From Gymnothorax reevesii (taxonomy: Eukaryota; Chordata; Actinopteri; Anguilliformes; Muraenidae): 64,000 bases of DNA. Of the stretch, positions 10,192-21,900 are shown one piece after another; within the stretch, counting starts at the first letter, position 1; each line of letters begins with the position of its first letter. The stretch spans positions 74,425,367 to 74,489,366 of the forward strand of contig CM056580.1 of assembly GCA_029721435.1 (NCBI GenBank), written 5' to 3'. The notes under the pieces were generated by a model, which had not been told where the DNA came from, made no database searches, and worked only from the letters and a program-made list of their open reading frames with translations. Both the position numbers and the translations under genes were made by a program.

Positions 10192-11614
10192 ATGGATGAC
10201 TTCTTGGCATCACCAACCGTAGGGGTTTTGAAGTCTTTTAAAAAGACAGAACTGTTGGAAATATGTAGACATTTGGAGCTGACAGAGGTAAAACCAGCCA
10301 TGCGTAAAACCAGCCATGCGAAAAGCAAGACTGGCTAGAGAGATAGTTGAATATTACATTGATGAAAATGTGTTTGCACCAGGAGATCTGGAACAGTTTC
10401 CAGTGGAAAATCCAAATATAGAAATGGAACTTAAATTAAAAATGCTAGAGATTGAAAGGGAGGAAAAAGAAAAACAAAGAGAATTTGAGAGGGGAGAAAG
10501 AGAGAAAGAAAGGGAGGAAAAAAAAAACAAAGACAGTTTGAGTTAGAAAAATTAGCAAGAGAAGAAAAACAAAGAGAATTTGAGTTAAAAAATTAGCAAG
10601 ACAGAGACATTTTGAATTAGAGAAATTCGATAGAGAAGAAAGACTCCAAATGGAGCATCTAAAAATAAAAATAGCTACTGAAAATAAATTTCGGGCTAGC
10701 CAGGAGGTAAAACTGGTGCCTCCATTTTCGGAAAAGGATGTTGACAACTTGTTCCAGTGTTTTGAAAAGTTAGCAAAGAGTTGCCAGTGGCTAAAGGAAC
10801 ACTGGCCTTTTGATGTTGCAAACTGTCCTCAAGGGTAAAGCTCAACAAGCCTATTCAGCTTTGTCTGCAGATATTTCCTCTGATTATGAGGTTGTCAAAA
10901 AGGTTATTTTGAGAGTTGGTTCCAGAGGCTTACCGACAGAAATTCAGAGGTCTGAAGAAATCTGACAATCAGACTTATGTGGAATTAGCTAACGAGAAGA
11001 AAGTTTCCTTTGAGCGCTGGTGTACTTCTATGGAGGTGAAGGATGATTTCAACTCATTAAAAGAGATGGTGTTAGTTGAAGAATTCAAGAACTGTGTTAA
11101 AGATGATATTAAGACCTACCTTAATGAGAAGCAAGCACTGAATTTGCAATCAGCTGCCAAATTTGCAGATGAATATGTTCTCACACATAAGTCTAAATTT
11201 CAGTCTAGCAGTAACAATAGATCGTTCCAATTTCAGAAAAAAGATAACGCTGATACCCAAGATTCATCACCCAAAGACAAATCTGGTGATGGTGCTCAGA
11301 AATCCAGTAACAGGTCCGATCAAAGTGTGAAAGCTGACAGTGACAAAAGTGGTCTAGTTTGCAGTTATTGTAAGAAATCTGGTCATGTTACAACTAACTG
11401 TTGGTTCCTAAAAGCTAAGAAAGAAAAAGAAAAGGATACCAAACCAAATGCCTTTGTGAAAACAAGGTTAGAAACCCCTGTAGTAGATGACCGATCTGAT
11501 AAATTTCCTGCTCCTTGTGGGGCTAAAAAGCCTGATACTACTGACTTCGTGAGGGAGGAATTTCTTCCATTTGTGTCAGAGGGATTTGCATGCTCTAGGG
11601 TGTTCTGTCAATAA
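10192..11614 (+). pseudogene. Gmr1-like gag with SAP-like N-terminus, SCAN-like capsid and zinc knuckle, broken
   Basis: From ATG at 10192 (MDDFLASPTVGVLKSF) the N-terminus resembles a SAP-like helix pair (KKTELLEICRHLELTEV). A lysine/glutamate-rich coiled coil follows, then a SCAN-like capsid domain at about 10916-11205 (YRQKFRGLKKSDNQTYVELA, FKNCVKDDIKTYL), and a CCHC knuckle CSYCKKSGHVTTNC (11360-11401). SCAN domains of vertebrate zinc-finger proteins are thought to derive from Gmr1-type gags. The gene is broken by a 16-bp tandem duplication (10288-10303 and 10304-10319) that shifts the frame, by a stop near 10546, and by a further shift and stop around 10840-10915. No pol follows; homology stops after 11614. 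Confidence 0.8.
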
Positions 11615-13840
11615 CACATTAAAATTTAATTGGCTGATGACATGGTCACTCAGTGTTGTAACCCCAATAGCAGCGTGCAGCTTCAATAAAAGGCTTGCAA
11701 TGCAACTACTGCTGGTCCCAGCAGAGGAAAGGAGCTGCAATGCATTTATAGGACACTGTAGATTTCTGTTCAGCTCCACAAAATATAACCATTTGTTTTC
11801 TGGATAAAGTTGCATATCTGGACAAGTAATTGACTCCAGACACATTTCATAAACACTTTAATATGAAAAAATTATCATTTTCATTTTTGACAGGGCTAGC
11901 TGTGCTGGCCTTGCTGCCCCTGGCTGCACACCTCTGCCAACAACGTAGATGTGTCACAGTGTTATTGGAGGGATGAGGTCAGCTGATAATTCAATTGACA
12001 GTCCTGCATCATCACAGCTAGAATGAAAGCGTGCGTTAGGAGTGAAAGCAGATTGAATGAACATAAATGGACGAGAGCATGTGAAGGAGTGTCTTCCTGA
12101 CTGAACTTTCACTAAGCTTCATCTCAATCAGGACAGACCAATGGATTGTAATTTATTGGAAATTACAGAATTAACAGATTAATGGCTGCGATGATAGCCC
12201 TTAAGTCCTTAAGATAGCGCTCGGACTCGACAGGGAGATTTTGCCATTGTCGAGCCTCTGGCCTTAGGCAGGTGGATAAATTCCCCAAAATTAGGGGTGC
12301 AAGCACTGATCTATATAGAATAACTGAATTGCTGACGTGATGCAGAACTGCGTTGGGAGGATGAAGCAAGCGTAAATGGTCGGGCGGCCATTTTACTATG
12401 CCCGGTAGTAAGCAATCTTTATATAGTATTCTATGGCAGAGAAGCGCGGATGTGCAGCCTTGCAATGCGGAGCAACATTTTTTTTTGGGATGAGGCGAGA
12501 CAATGCACTTGCTGTAGTGAAGACAGATATACATAAATGAATTTCAACTAATATATTGCTTATTATTGGCCACTGGCCATCTACCTTAACGGCAGATAAT
12601 GTGTCAATGTTAGCCCAGCTAACGGTTATTATTGGAACTATTCAAATTAATGTTCGCTAACGTGATCCATCAGGTTAGCCTTAAGCTACCTAGATTACCG
12701 AACTGAAGTTAACCAGATAAATCAATGTCACACGACATAAATGAGATAATCCAGAAAAAAACTGTTGTGTAACGCTGTCTATAATATTAGACCAGACTAA
12801 CTAGACAACAAAACCAGGTGTTGACTGGTCTAATCATTAAGGTAAATTTATGCCAGCACTAAAAAAGGCTAATGTTCCGCTGACACTCAATTACCGTTGA
12901 CGGACAAATTTAAGACGGCCAGGTTATCAATGAGGATGTAACGTTAGAGCTACTGAAACAGATAATGTGATTCACACTAGACAGTGAATAGCAGGCAGTT
13001 TTACATACATCTACACAATGCACAACTCACTTCACTTCTCATATGAGCACTGATTTAGCGACCTTTATTAGTTTACATTGCGTTCTCTTCAGCGAACCCA
13101 CTTTCGCTTCTTAGGAAAATTAGCCGAGCTTCATGGCAGCCTCTGAGTGAAGACAGCGCAAGAGAAAACTCAATACAAGACATCCGTTGGGAGTTAAATA
13201 TGCGTTATGTGCGATTGAATCTCACACCCAGTGTTTCTAAAATAAAGACAGCGGTTGACAAAGTGCGAGCTTACGGCTACTTTATTTTTTCATGAAGTTT
13301 TCAAATTCCCTCACACAGAATAATAACAATACGTGCAGGATTGACGCCTTGTCTTCTTCAGTCTCAATGACTTTGGACTTCAATTCCGTTGTGCCACTAC
13401 CCCACTCAGGCGAGATGTAGAAAAATCCGTATAGATTTCCTACGGAACGCACTCATTGGTCGTACTGTCAAATGCTGATATTGTCCATTGAAAATGTTAA
13501 AGGCACGTACAACTGCTGCTTACTGTCGTTAAACCTGCGGTCCAAGAGGCATTTTTCGTACAGTCTGATCTGAGGACGAAACATAAAATACCGCCTCTTT
13601 CGTGTCAGTGAAAAGATATCTTCTCAATTAATTATATCTTTGGCTGCAACATGTTCAATGTGAGTAATGTTCTGAGAAATTATAGTTGGGCATACCAATA
13701 TGGCGGCACGGTTACCTCAAAATTATGACGTCATCAGCTATCCAGTTCTTTTTTCTAGATCAGTGGGTGCAAGCCCCTTTGGAAACACACCCTTGTATGT
13801 CCCCCAAAGAATGATTTGAATGCTAACTTAACAAGTGTTT
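11615..13840. other. Non-coding interval without recognisable features
   Basis: This is AT-rich DNA with scattered short open frames. The longest, on the minus strand at 12163-12534 (123 residues), shows no family motif and no splice context I can defend. Confidence 0.5.
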
Positions 13841-13854
13841 GCTACTAACATGGC

Positions 13855-13968
13855 AATATCCCCCGCCGCCTCAATTTTATGCGTCCGTAAGGATGTACGG
13901 ACGGACGGACGGACCCCAATGCTATATCCCCCGCTTCGCGCTAATCGCGTGGCGGGGGATAACAAGCA
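13855..13968. repeat. Hairpin repeat with CCCCCGC arms and (GGAC)n
   Basis: TATCCCCCGCTTCGCGCTA pairs with GCGTGGCGGGGGATA to form a stem-loop at 13925-13960. It is preceded by a (GGAC) run and another CCCCCGCC word. A reverse-oriented relative is at about 43885-44065. Confidence 0.6.
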
Positions 13969-14759
13969 GGGATGAACCACAGTTTAGTCAAAGATGGCAC
14001 GGACTGCTTGACGATGAAAGGCAAAAGCATGATATGGAAATAAAGATCATGACCTGCAGACCAGCAGATTTTTTTAAAAATCCTCTCCATATTGGACCGC
14101 TGTTACGGCTGATGCCAATTAAGTGCTTGTGAGTGTGTCTGCGTGTGTGTGCATGTGTGCGTGCCTGTGTCTGTCTCCCTTCAGATTGCCAGGTGGAGGT
14201 GGAGGATTGGTGCAACTGCTTATGGGAGTGTTCGGCTGTCTTCCAATCAGCAACCGACAAAGAAATGACAACTCCTTTAAAAGGCTGGAGAGAGCGTCAT
14301 TCGCGAGCGGCTGTTTCCTGAAGTGGACTGTCGCCCAAACTTCGTCTAGCTCGGCTCGATAAAAACCTAGAAACTGTTGCTTCTGATGGTGTTGTTCTCC
14401 TTATATTGTTTAGATTTGAATTGGACTTTGCAAATAAACCGCCAAGTTCTCAGTTGCAGACTCCTGAACAGTCAGTTATTGATCATCAGGAAATAAAGAC
14501 AAGGAAAATGAGATGACTCGCCATTAGGGACTTCAGCTCATAGCCGGTTTATACCTGAAACTTCCTGCATTGCACATTTAGGCAAAACCCGCATTACTCT
14601 CGTTATTCAATGATTCTGAGGAGCATTTTCCGCTTGCCAAGTGACTTGCAAGCAGTGCGTGGGCCAGCCGGGGCTTGAGGACTGCAAGGACCTAAGCAAC
14701 CAGCAAACTGCGCCTAGCCAGCCTTGGTTTAGGATTAGCAATGACCATTCTTTGAATAT

Positions 14760-15055
14760 GCCAGTGATGGCTTGTGAACTGCGAAGACTTGGATAGTGAA
14801 CAATTTGTGCATGGTGAGTGAGGAAACCAGCTTGCTGATGAGTGGCACTTACCATAGAATCAGAAAATGATTCTGGTGTTAATAGATATTGGGTGTTGAA
14901 ATTCCCTGTAGTTACTTAGACAAGTGCAATTAAAACATGAGAGCTAGAAATGGCTTGTGGTCAGCAGTGACCTTCGTTCAATAAGTGCGCCAGCATTGGC
15001 TTGTGGTCAGCAGTGACCTTTGTGTGGTGAGTGAGCCAGCAATGGCTAGAGTAGT
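14760..15055. repeat. 46-bp minisatellite (GGCTTGTGGTCAGCAGTGACC family)
   Basis: Two clear adjacent copies start at about 14950 and 14996, with more diverged copies upstream (about 14765-14835) and again at 16995-17045. Around it (13970-14750) I see only a short GT-rich run at 14125-14176 and nothing coding. Confidence 0.65.
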
Positions 15056-15456
15056 GTGATGATGATGGTAAAATATTTATTTATGCATTTAATTATTTAT
15101 ATCTTGCTTTAGCAGGTGAATAAATCTGCCGGTCCATCTCGCAGATGCGAAGCGCATACCTTGAACCAGAAAAATGTTGCTGACGTTAGTAGAATAAGGC
15201 AATGGAGACCAAACTGCCGGATGGATGCTGCGGGATTCTCTGGTTAAGTTAAATGCGATTAAACGTTATCCGTTTTGTGGCGTCAATTTAAAGTGACAGT
15301 CGCTTAATTTCTGATTTTAACAACTGATAAGTGATTCTGTTTCAATGCTATTCCCAAATCGAGCCCATTCATACCAAATGACCTGTTTAGAGTTATAAGA
15401 AGAACATTTCCCTGTGGAAAACCCTAGCAGCTAACAAGCTGTGCTTGCAGTCGGCA

Positions 15457-15586
15457 GAGACCTGTGGGCAATTCGAGAGCTGGAGACCTTAGGGCAATTC
15501 GAGAGCCGGAGACCTTTGGGCAATGTAAGAGCTGGCACCCTTGTGGCAATGCAAGAGCCGGAAACCTTAAGGCAATGCGAGAACCG
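15457..15586. repeat. 26-bp minisatellite, five copies
   Basis: The unit resembles GAGACCTTAGGGCAATTCGA plus GAGCCG and is repeated five times with scattered changes. It is followed by a sequence of the 46-bp family (GACCTTTATGCAATGAGTGA), so the two arrays are probably related by origin. Confidence 0.75.
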
Positions 15587-15753
15587 GAGAGTGGTTGTTG
15601 TGACCTTTATGCAATGAGTGAACCAGCAATGGCTTGAGGTCACAGGGATGACAATTTTCCGCCGATCTGCAGATTTCCGCATTTTAAAATCATTTGTAGT
15701 CATTCTCCTAAATCGTCTAAATATGATGAGAAAATGTAATGGGTATATAGTGG

Positions 15754-15872
15754 CATACATGCTAACTGTACCGCTTTTGGCAGTAGATTACCGCTTTTGG
15801 GGCATTTCATTCGGGAAAAAAAGCCCCAAAAGCGGTAGTCTACTACCAAAAGCAGTAGAGTTGGCAAGTATG
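15754..15872. mobile_element. 119-bp foldback MITE with 6-bp target duplication
   Basis: The arms (CATACATGCTAACTG... and, reversed, CATACTTGCCAACTC...) pair over about 46 bp each and contain CCGCTTTTGG words. TAGTGG is repeated exactly on both sides (15748-15753 and 15873-15878). The element is far too short to code. A 6-bp duplication fits superfamilies such as IS3EU or Dada, but assignment from the ends alone is not safe. Confidence 0.8.
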
Positions 15873-16189
15873 TAGTGGGGTCTATCACTACATGGACACT
15901 TACAGGTGAGCGTGTACAACAATTCGCTTCAAGTTTCATTCCTGTGGAATTGCGGGTAAAGTAACCCCATATGAGGCATATTTAGCAAGTCTTGCGCGTT
16001 TAGTAATACGGGCAATGACTGGATGTTTTGTAGGAGGTAAAAAAAAATCTAAAGTGGTGTTATATAATTTCATGTGTACATATGCTGACATCGGCAGAGC
16101 ACATAGTTTATGAAACACAATAAACGTGGTGAAAGGTAAAGAAGAGGAATCACGTAAAGCAGAAATTGATAAGGCCATTATACTATTGT

Positions 16190-16315
16190 AAGCCTGTTGG
16201 GAGCTTTGGCTAAAAAGCTATATATTTTAAAATGTTGCGTGCGTACGGAGGTGGGGTATTCGGCAAAGGTTAGTACTCATTATCATGTTTCAATACACCC
16301 CAAGTCAATTTCACA
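16190..16315 (+). mobile_element. Arm fragment of the TTAA foldback family seen at 50994-51686
   Basis: From TTGTAAGCCTGTTGGGAGC to CCCAAGTCAATTTCACACC it matches one arm of the complete element, but the terminal AGGAGAATT and TTAA are missing. From here to 17200 there is non-coding DNA with a GGGGCTTCGCCCC hairpin near 16903. Confidence 0.7.
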
Positions 16316-17204
16316 CCAGAAGATACGATTGATTTATTTTATTTATAATTTGTGTTGTTTTATTTCAGAAATTTTCAGTAAGTGATTACATTTATCACGA
16401 TGGAATGACTGAAATATTTTTATTGTGGTGGTGGGATTTACTAACAATTAGAAAGCTTAATTTGACTTGATTCTAGTTGCAATATTTGTATTAGTCCTTT
16501 CCTTTATGCATTTTTAAAAATTTAATTTCCTTTTAACTTCAGTCTTACTTCGTTGGTGATGGTCTGCTCATTTAAAAAAAAAAACGGACCCTTATATCAA
16601 AGCTGTAATTGCAATTTATCATAATTGCATATTTATTTTGGTGATTGTGTGCCCTGTTCCTATTTTTGTGTTTATGAACAAAGAGATCAAGAAGTTAAGC
16701 GTCTCTATGAAATTGAATATTTCCAAGCACTGCTAGGTGTCTAAAAGTCAGCTTATTCATATGAATGGTTTTTCTGATACGTGTTTTTAATAATTTCAAC
16801 ATCTGTCACTAATTCCAATTGCTGTCCTTAAACCTAAATGTCACAGATATGTCAATTTAAGAACAATTTCATACTTAAAATGCAAAATGTCTGGAGCTTC
16901 TGGGGGGCTTCGCCCCTCTGGGCCCCCTACTGGGCTATGCCCTGGACCCAAATCCCCTGCTTACTTTCAGCTGAAATCATGCTCAGCTGTTGTCATCCCC
17001 ATGGTCAGCAGTGACCTTTATGCAATGAGTGAGCCAGCAATGGCTTGAATACTGTAATGAACAGGATGGCAAAATATTTATCATTTAAAACAGGGGTGTT
17101 CAATCCCATCTGCCAAAGGCCAGTGTGGGTGCTTTAGCCCAGGGCTACAGCTCCTGATTCCACTAATTAAGTGATGAGGGAGTTCTGTCAAGACCTTGAT
17201 TATT

Positions 17205-17430
17205 ACAAGGCCATTTCCTGAAAAGTTGGGACAGTGTGTAAAATGTAAATAAAAACAGAATGCAATGATTTGCAAATCATTTAGACCCTACATTTTATTG
17301 AAAATAGTAAAAAGAGGACAGAGTAAATGTTGAAACTGTGAAATTTTATTGTTTTTGAAAAATATCTACTCATTTTGAATTTGCTGCTAGCAACACATTT
17401 TAAAAAAAGTTGGGACAGGGGCCACAAAAC
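17205..17430. mobile_element. Tc1-like terminal repeat fragment
   Basis: AAATAAAAACAGAATGCAAT, GATTTGCAAATCATT and GCAACACATTTTAAAAAAAG words match the terminal regions of the Tc1-like copies at 35784, 50098 and 62412. The transposase portion is absent; the L2 LINE begins directly afterwards. Confidence 0.7.
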
Positions 17431-17449
17431 ACTAGAAAAGTTGAATGAT

Positions 17450-18640
17450 GCCAAAAAATAAACCTGGTGTAATCACCCGTTGTGTCCCTCAAGGGTCCAT
17501 TATAGGCTCCCTCTTGTTTACACTGTATTTGCTCCCACTGGGCTCTGTTGTCCAGAAGCCCAAGGTTTCGTACCATTGTTACGCTGATGATACTCAGCTG
17601 TACCTTTCTCAGACACCTGATCATACCCCCTGCAAGCAGCCCATTATAGGTCCCCTCTTGTTTTCACTGTATTTGCTCCCACTGGGCTCTGTTTTCCAGA
17701 AGCACAAGGTTTCGTACCATTGTTACGTTGATGATACTCAGCTGTACCTTTCTCTGAGACCTGATCATACCTCCTGCTTGCAGCCCTTGATCAATCGTTA
17801 AAATGGTGTACAGTGAAAAGTTGGATGAACAACAATTTTCTCCAATTAAATGAGGGGGAAAACAGAAGTTATTATTTTTGGGCCCCCTGGTTCGACTGAA
17901 ATCATTAAAGGAAAATTTGGTCCCCTCTCTGTCAACATGCACTCTGTAATAAAAAAATCTTGGTGTCTACTTTGATTCTTCTCTCAGTTTTGAGAGCCAA
18001 ATTAGTGCAGTAGTTAAGAGCAGCTTTTTTCAACTCTGATGTATTTCTAAATTAAAACCTTTACTCTCCCAAGCAGATCTGGAGATGGTTATCCATGTTT
18101 TTATTACGTGTCGGTTAGATTATTTTAATTTTCTGTGCTTGAGTATCTTACAGTCTTGCCTCTCCCAACTTCAGTTAGTCCAGAACGCTGCAGCTCGGCT
18201 CTTGACTGGGTCATGAAAGAGGTACCATATCTCCCCTGTGTTGGCAGCCTTGCACTGGCTGCCACTTAAGTATTGGGTTGACTTTAAAGTCTTATAATTT
18301 GTTTTTAAAGCTCTCCACGGTTTGGCTCCTGGGTACACATCAGATCTTGTCGCGCCCTACTACACTGCACAGTCCCTAAGATCATCCAATAAATTGCTCG
18401 TCAGTTCCTTAGTCGAACCTAAAAACCAAAGGTGACCACGCCTTTTCAGTTGCGGCTCCTCAACTCTGGAATAAACTACCTCTGGAAATCAGCTCTTCAC
18501 CTTCCCTTGCCATTTTAAAATCACGTTTGAAAACATATTTCTACACTCTTACTTTATAATCTGCCTGTTCATCTGTTTTTGTCATGTCAAGTATTCATTG
18601 TGCTGTTTTCCTGTTTTGCTTTTATGCTTGTCTTTTAACT
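17450..18640 (+). pseudogene. L2-type LINE reverse transcriptase 3' end, with internal duplication
   Basis: The frame from 17445 reads [20 protein letters not shown] and the RT active-site motif [13 protein letters not shown]. The same block follows again 144 bp (48 codons) later as [13 protein letters not shown]. Downstream, in shifted frames, come NLGVYFDSSLSFESQ, KLKPLLSQADLEMVIHVFI, RLDYFN and LVQNAAARLLTG, a signature order of L2/CR1-group LINEs. Several stops and frameshifts (for example before KRYHISP) show it is dead, and it is 5'-truncated. An AT-rich tail runs to about 18780. Confidence 0.88.
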
Positions 18641-18803
18641 GTCGCTATTAATTGTGTGCACTTTATGCTATCTTTATTTATTACTTTATTTACTTCTGTT
18701 GGCTTTATATTACATTCTTTTATTGATGGTGTTTTCGTTTAACAGTTTTTTTTTTATTTTTAGAAATATATACCAATGTATATGGTATAAATGTGTACCT
18801 ACC

Positions 18804-18947
18804 ATTGTAAGCCTGTTGGGAGCTTCGGCTAAAAAGCCATTTATTTCAAAATGTTGCGTGCGTACGGAGGTAGGGTATTCGACAAAGATTAGTACTCATT
18901 ATCATGTTTCAATTCACCCCAAGTCAATTTCACACCGGAATTCTCTT
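18804..18947 (+). mobile_element. Arm of a TTAA foldback element ending at a TTAA inside gypsy gag
   Basis: It is nearly the same as 16190-16315 but complete to the terminus (ACCGGAATTCTCTT), followed by TTAA at 18948-18951. The gypsy gag coding sequence starts directly after, so this element had inserted into that gag; its other arm is not recognisable here. Confidence 0.7.
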
Positions 18948-18951
18948 TTAA

Positions 18952-21900
18952 GTCTCACTGAGAGTCTTAGAGCACTGTCTGCTCAAATTACACAGGATGT
19001 TTCACAAGCACAATCCGTTCATCTTCCTTGAGAGCCTTAACTCCAGTTACCCCCAAGATATGGAGGGGAGGCAGGAAAATGTAAAGATTTGATTGCGCAA
19101 TGTAAAATATTTTTTATGGTTCTCTAATGAAGAATCACGGGTTTCCTTTATTTTATCTCTGTTGACCGGCACAGCCCTCACTTGGGTGGAGCCATTCATT
19201 CAATCTGGTTCAACAGTCATTAATTCAATGGAGATTCTTGTGAGAGAAATGGTTTCTGTTTTTAATCAGGATGTTTGTGGTCAGGACGCAGCTACACGTC
19301 TAATGCATCTAAGGCGGGGCTCTGAGAGCGTCATGGAGTTTTCTATTTCTTTCCGCTCCCTGGCAACAGAGACAGGTTGGCCAGAGGCACGTCTTATGAC
19401 AGTGTTTATTGATGCTTTCGCTGAGGAGGTTAAGGATACTATGGCTACATTGGAGCATTGTGTTTCTTTAGATTTGTTATTTCGTACTGCGGTGCGAATT
19501 GATAATCGTATCCGTGAATGAAACAAGGAGAAACGTACTGCACAGACTTGCTAACAACAAGGTTAATACTCCTTACAACATGCATACAGCTCCAACTCCG
19601 CCCACTGAAACTTCCACTCCCAATGAGCCCATGCAGTTTGATGGCTCATATGAGAGCCGGGCTCGTAAGCCTGTTTGTAGACGTACTACTTATAATTGTA
19701 ACAAACCGGGACATATCCATCCACGCTGCCCTGAGCCTAAGGGAAACAGGAAGTCCCTCTAGCAATATGGGAGGCACTAGAGGGACAGACCCAATCTCCC
19801 TTCCGAACATTTATTTCAGTAGAATTGACTGTGGGGAAACAGAGAATACCTGTGGAGGCATTTTTGGACTCAGGCCATAGATTGTTTTGAGCATGCAGAG
19901 TGGGCTAGGAAACATTCCATTCCCATCTGCTCTCTTTCACATTCACGCTCTGTCAGGTCATTGACGGTCGCCTGTTGGGAACTGGGCTTATAACCGATGC
20001 CTCTGAATTATTGACTATGTTCGTCGCTTTTGGCGGTCATTCAGAGGAAATCCGGTTTCTCCTGATCAGTTCCCCAGTTTTCCTTGTTGTTTTAGCATAT
20101 GCTTGGCTACTTGAACATAGGCCACTCATTTTTTGGGGCAGTCAGAATAATCCGGTCATCGAGTGGGGCACTGATTGTAGATCTCGCTGCAGTGAGAGTT
20201 TGGCGTGTCATCCCAGATGTCAACCTACAGGGGACGCTGACGCCAGGAATGATTATGAGGAGGTTGTCTCACCTAACTCTCCTAATCTAAAAAATTGAGC
20301 TGAGGAAGGGTTGGAGTGGGATCCTCAATTTGACTGGCAGCAGCCAGAGGAGGATTTCAATTTAGAGGATTTTTCTGACTCAGGATTCAGGTCACACATC
20401 TTTTGGGGCAGTCAGAATAATCCAGTCATCGATAATAATCCTGAGTCGATAAGAGAGATGGCAGATTCCGAACAGGGTGACAATTTGGAGGCTGCTCTGA
20501 ACTTTTGTTTGCCTCCTAACATTCCCAATGACTATGCTGATCTTGCGGAGGTTTTTAGCAAGCAAGGGGCCTCATCTTTACCTCCCCATCGCTAATATGA
20601 TTGCAAGATCAATCTTTAGCCTGGTACCACTCCTCCCAGGGGTTTGTTATACTTGCTGTCAGAGCCTGAGCACAAGGCCATGTGAGAATATATTCAGGAG
20701 GCTCTGGCTAATAGATTTATCCGGCCCTCCATGTCTCCTGCTGGAGTGGGGTTCTTTTTTGTGGGCAAAAAGGATGGCAGTTTGAGACCCTATATTGATT
20801 ACAGGGGCATGAATATTATCACAATTAATAACCGATACCCTCTTCCCTTGATGAACTCTGCGTTTGAACGTCTGCTGGAGGCATTACTTTTTTACCAAGC
20901 TGGACCTCTAGAACGCAGATATTTTGGTTCAGATCCAGGAGGGGGACGAGTGAAAAATGGCATTTAATACGTATGACGGGTACTGTGAGTATTTGGTTAA
21001 ACCATTCAGTTTGGTTGATGCCCCTTCTTTGTTCCAAGCACTTGTCAACAATGTCCTCTGGGTGATTTTGGAGAAATTCATCTTTGACGATATTCTCATT
21101 TTTTCTTCAACTCTCTTGGAGCATAAACAACACGTCTGACAAGTGCTTGCAGCCCTCCATGAAGCCAAACTTTTTGTCAAGGCTGAGATGTGCATTTTTC
21201 ATGCCAGGACTGTGTCGTTCCTTGGTTTCATTGTGTTGGCAGGGTCGATCGGTATGGACCCGGACAAGGTGGCAGTGGTCAAGAATTAGCCTGTTCCTCA
21301 GAGTGTAAAAAAGGTGCGTTTTTTAGGCTTTGCTAATTTTTACTGGCGGTTCATCCGAAATCTTAGCGCTGTGGCTGTTCCAATGATTGCGCTTACTCGG
21401 AAGAATGACTCCTCGTCATTTTCTTGGACCCCAGCAGCAGAGGCTGCCTTTCAGGAATTGAAGAGATGTTTTAGCTCTGAGCCTATCCTTGTTATGCCCG
21501 ACCCCTCCCTCCCGTTTGTAGTGGAGGTAGATGCTTCTGAGGTCGGTGTGGGTGCCATTTTGTCCCAGTGCGCTCCTCGGGAGAATAAATTACATTACAC
21601 TGCGCCTACTTCTCTTGGTCAATGACTGCTGTGGAGCAGAATTACAGCATTGGTGACCGGGAGTTGTCAGCGGTCAAGTTGGCGTTGGAAGAGTGGCGCC
21701 ACTGTTTGGAGGTGGCTGAACACCCATTTGTGGTCTGGACCGATCACAAAAACCTCCACTATATCCAGCAGACTAAGCAGCGTAATTCCTGACAGGCGTG
21801 GTGGGCCTTATATTTCAACTGCTTTAATTTTACGTTGACTTTTCTCTCTGGCTCTAAAAACATCAAGCCTGATGCTTTGTCACATATTTACTCCCACAAT

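Noticed and set aside
12163..12534. 123-residue minus-strand open frame
   Set aside because: No motif, no splice context and no repeat match that I can support; kept as unexplained non-coding DNA.
14123..14362. Open frames over the GT-rich run
   Set aside because: Low-complexity composition and no conserved features.
16899..16945. GGGGCTTCGCCCC hairpin resembling a bacterial terminator
   Set aside because: Eukaryotic context; such stem-loops are common parts of dispersed fish repeats and nothing nearby needs a terminator.
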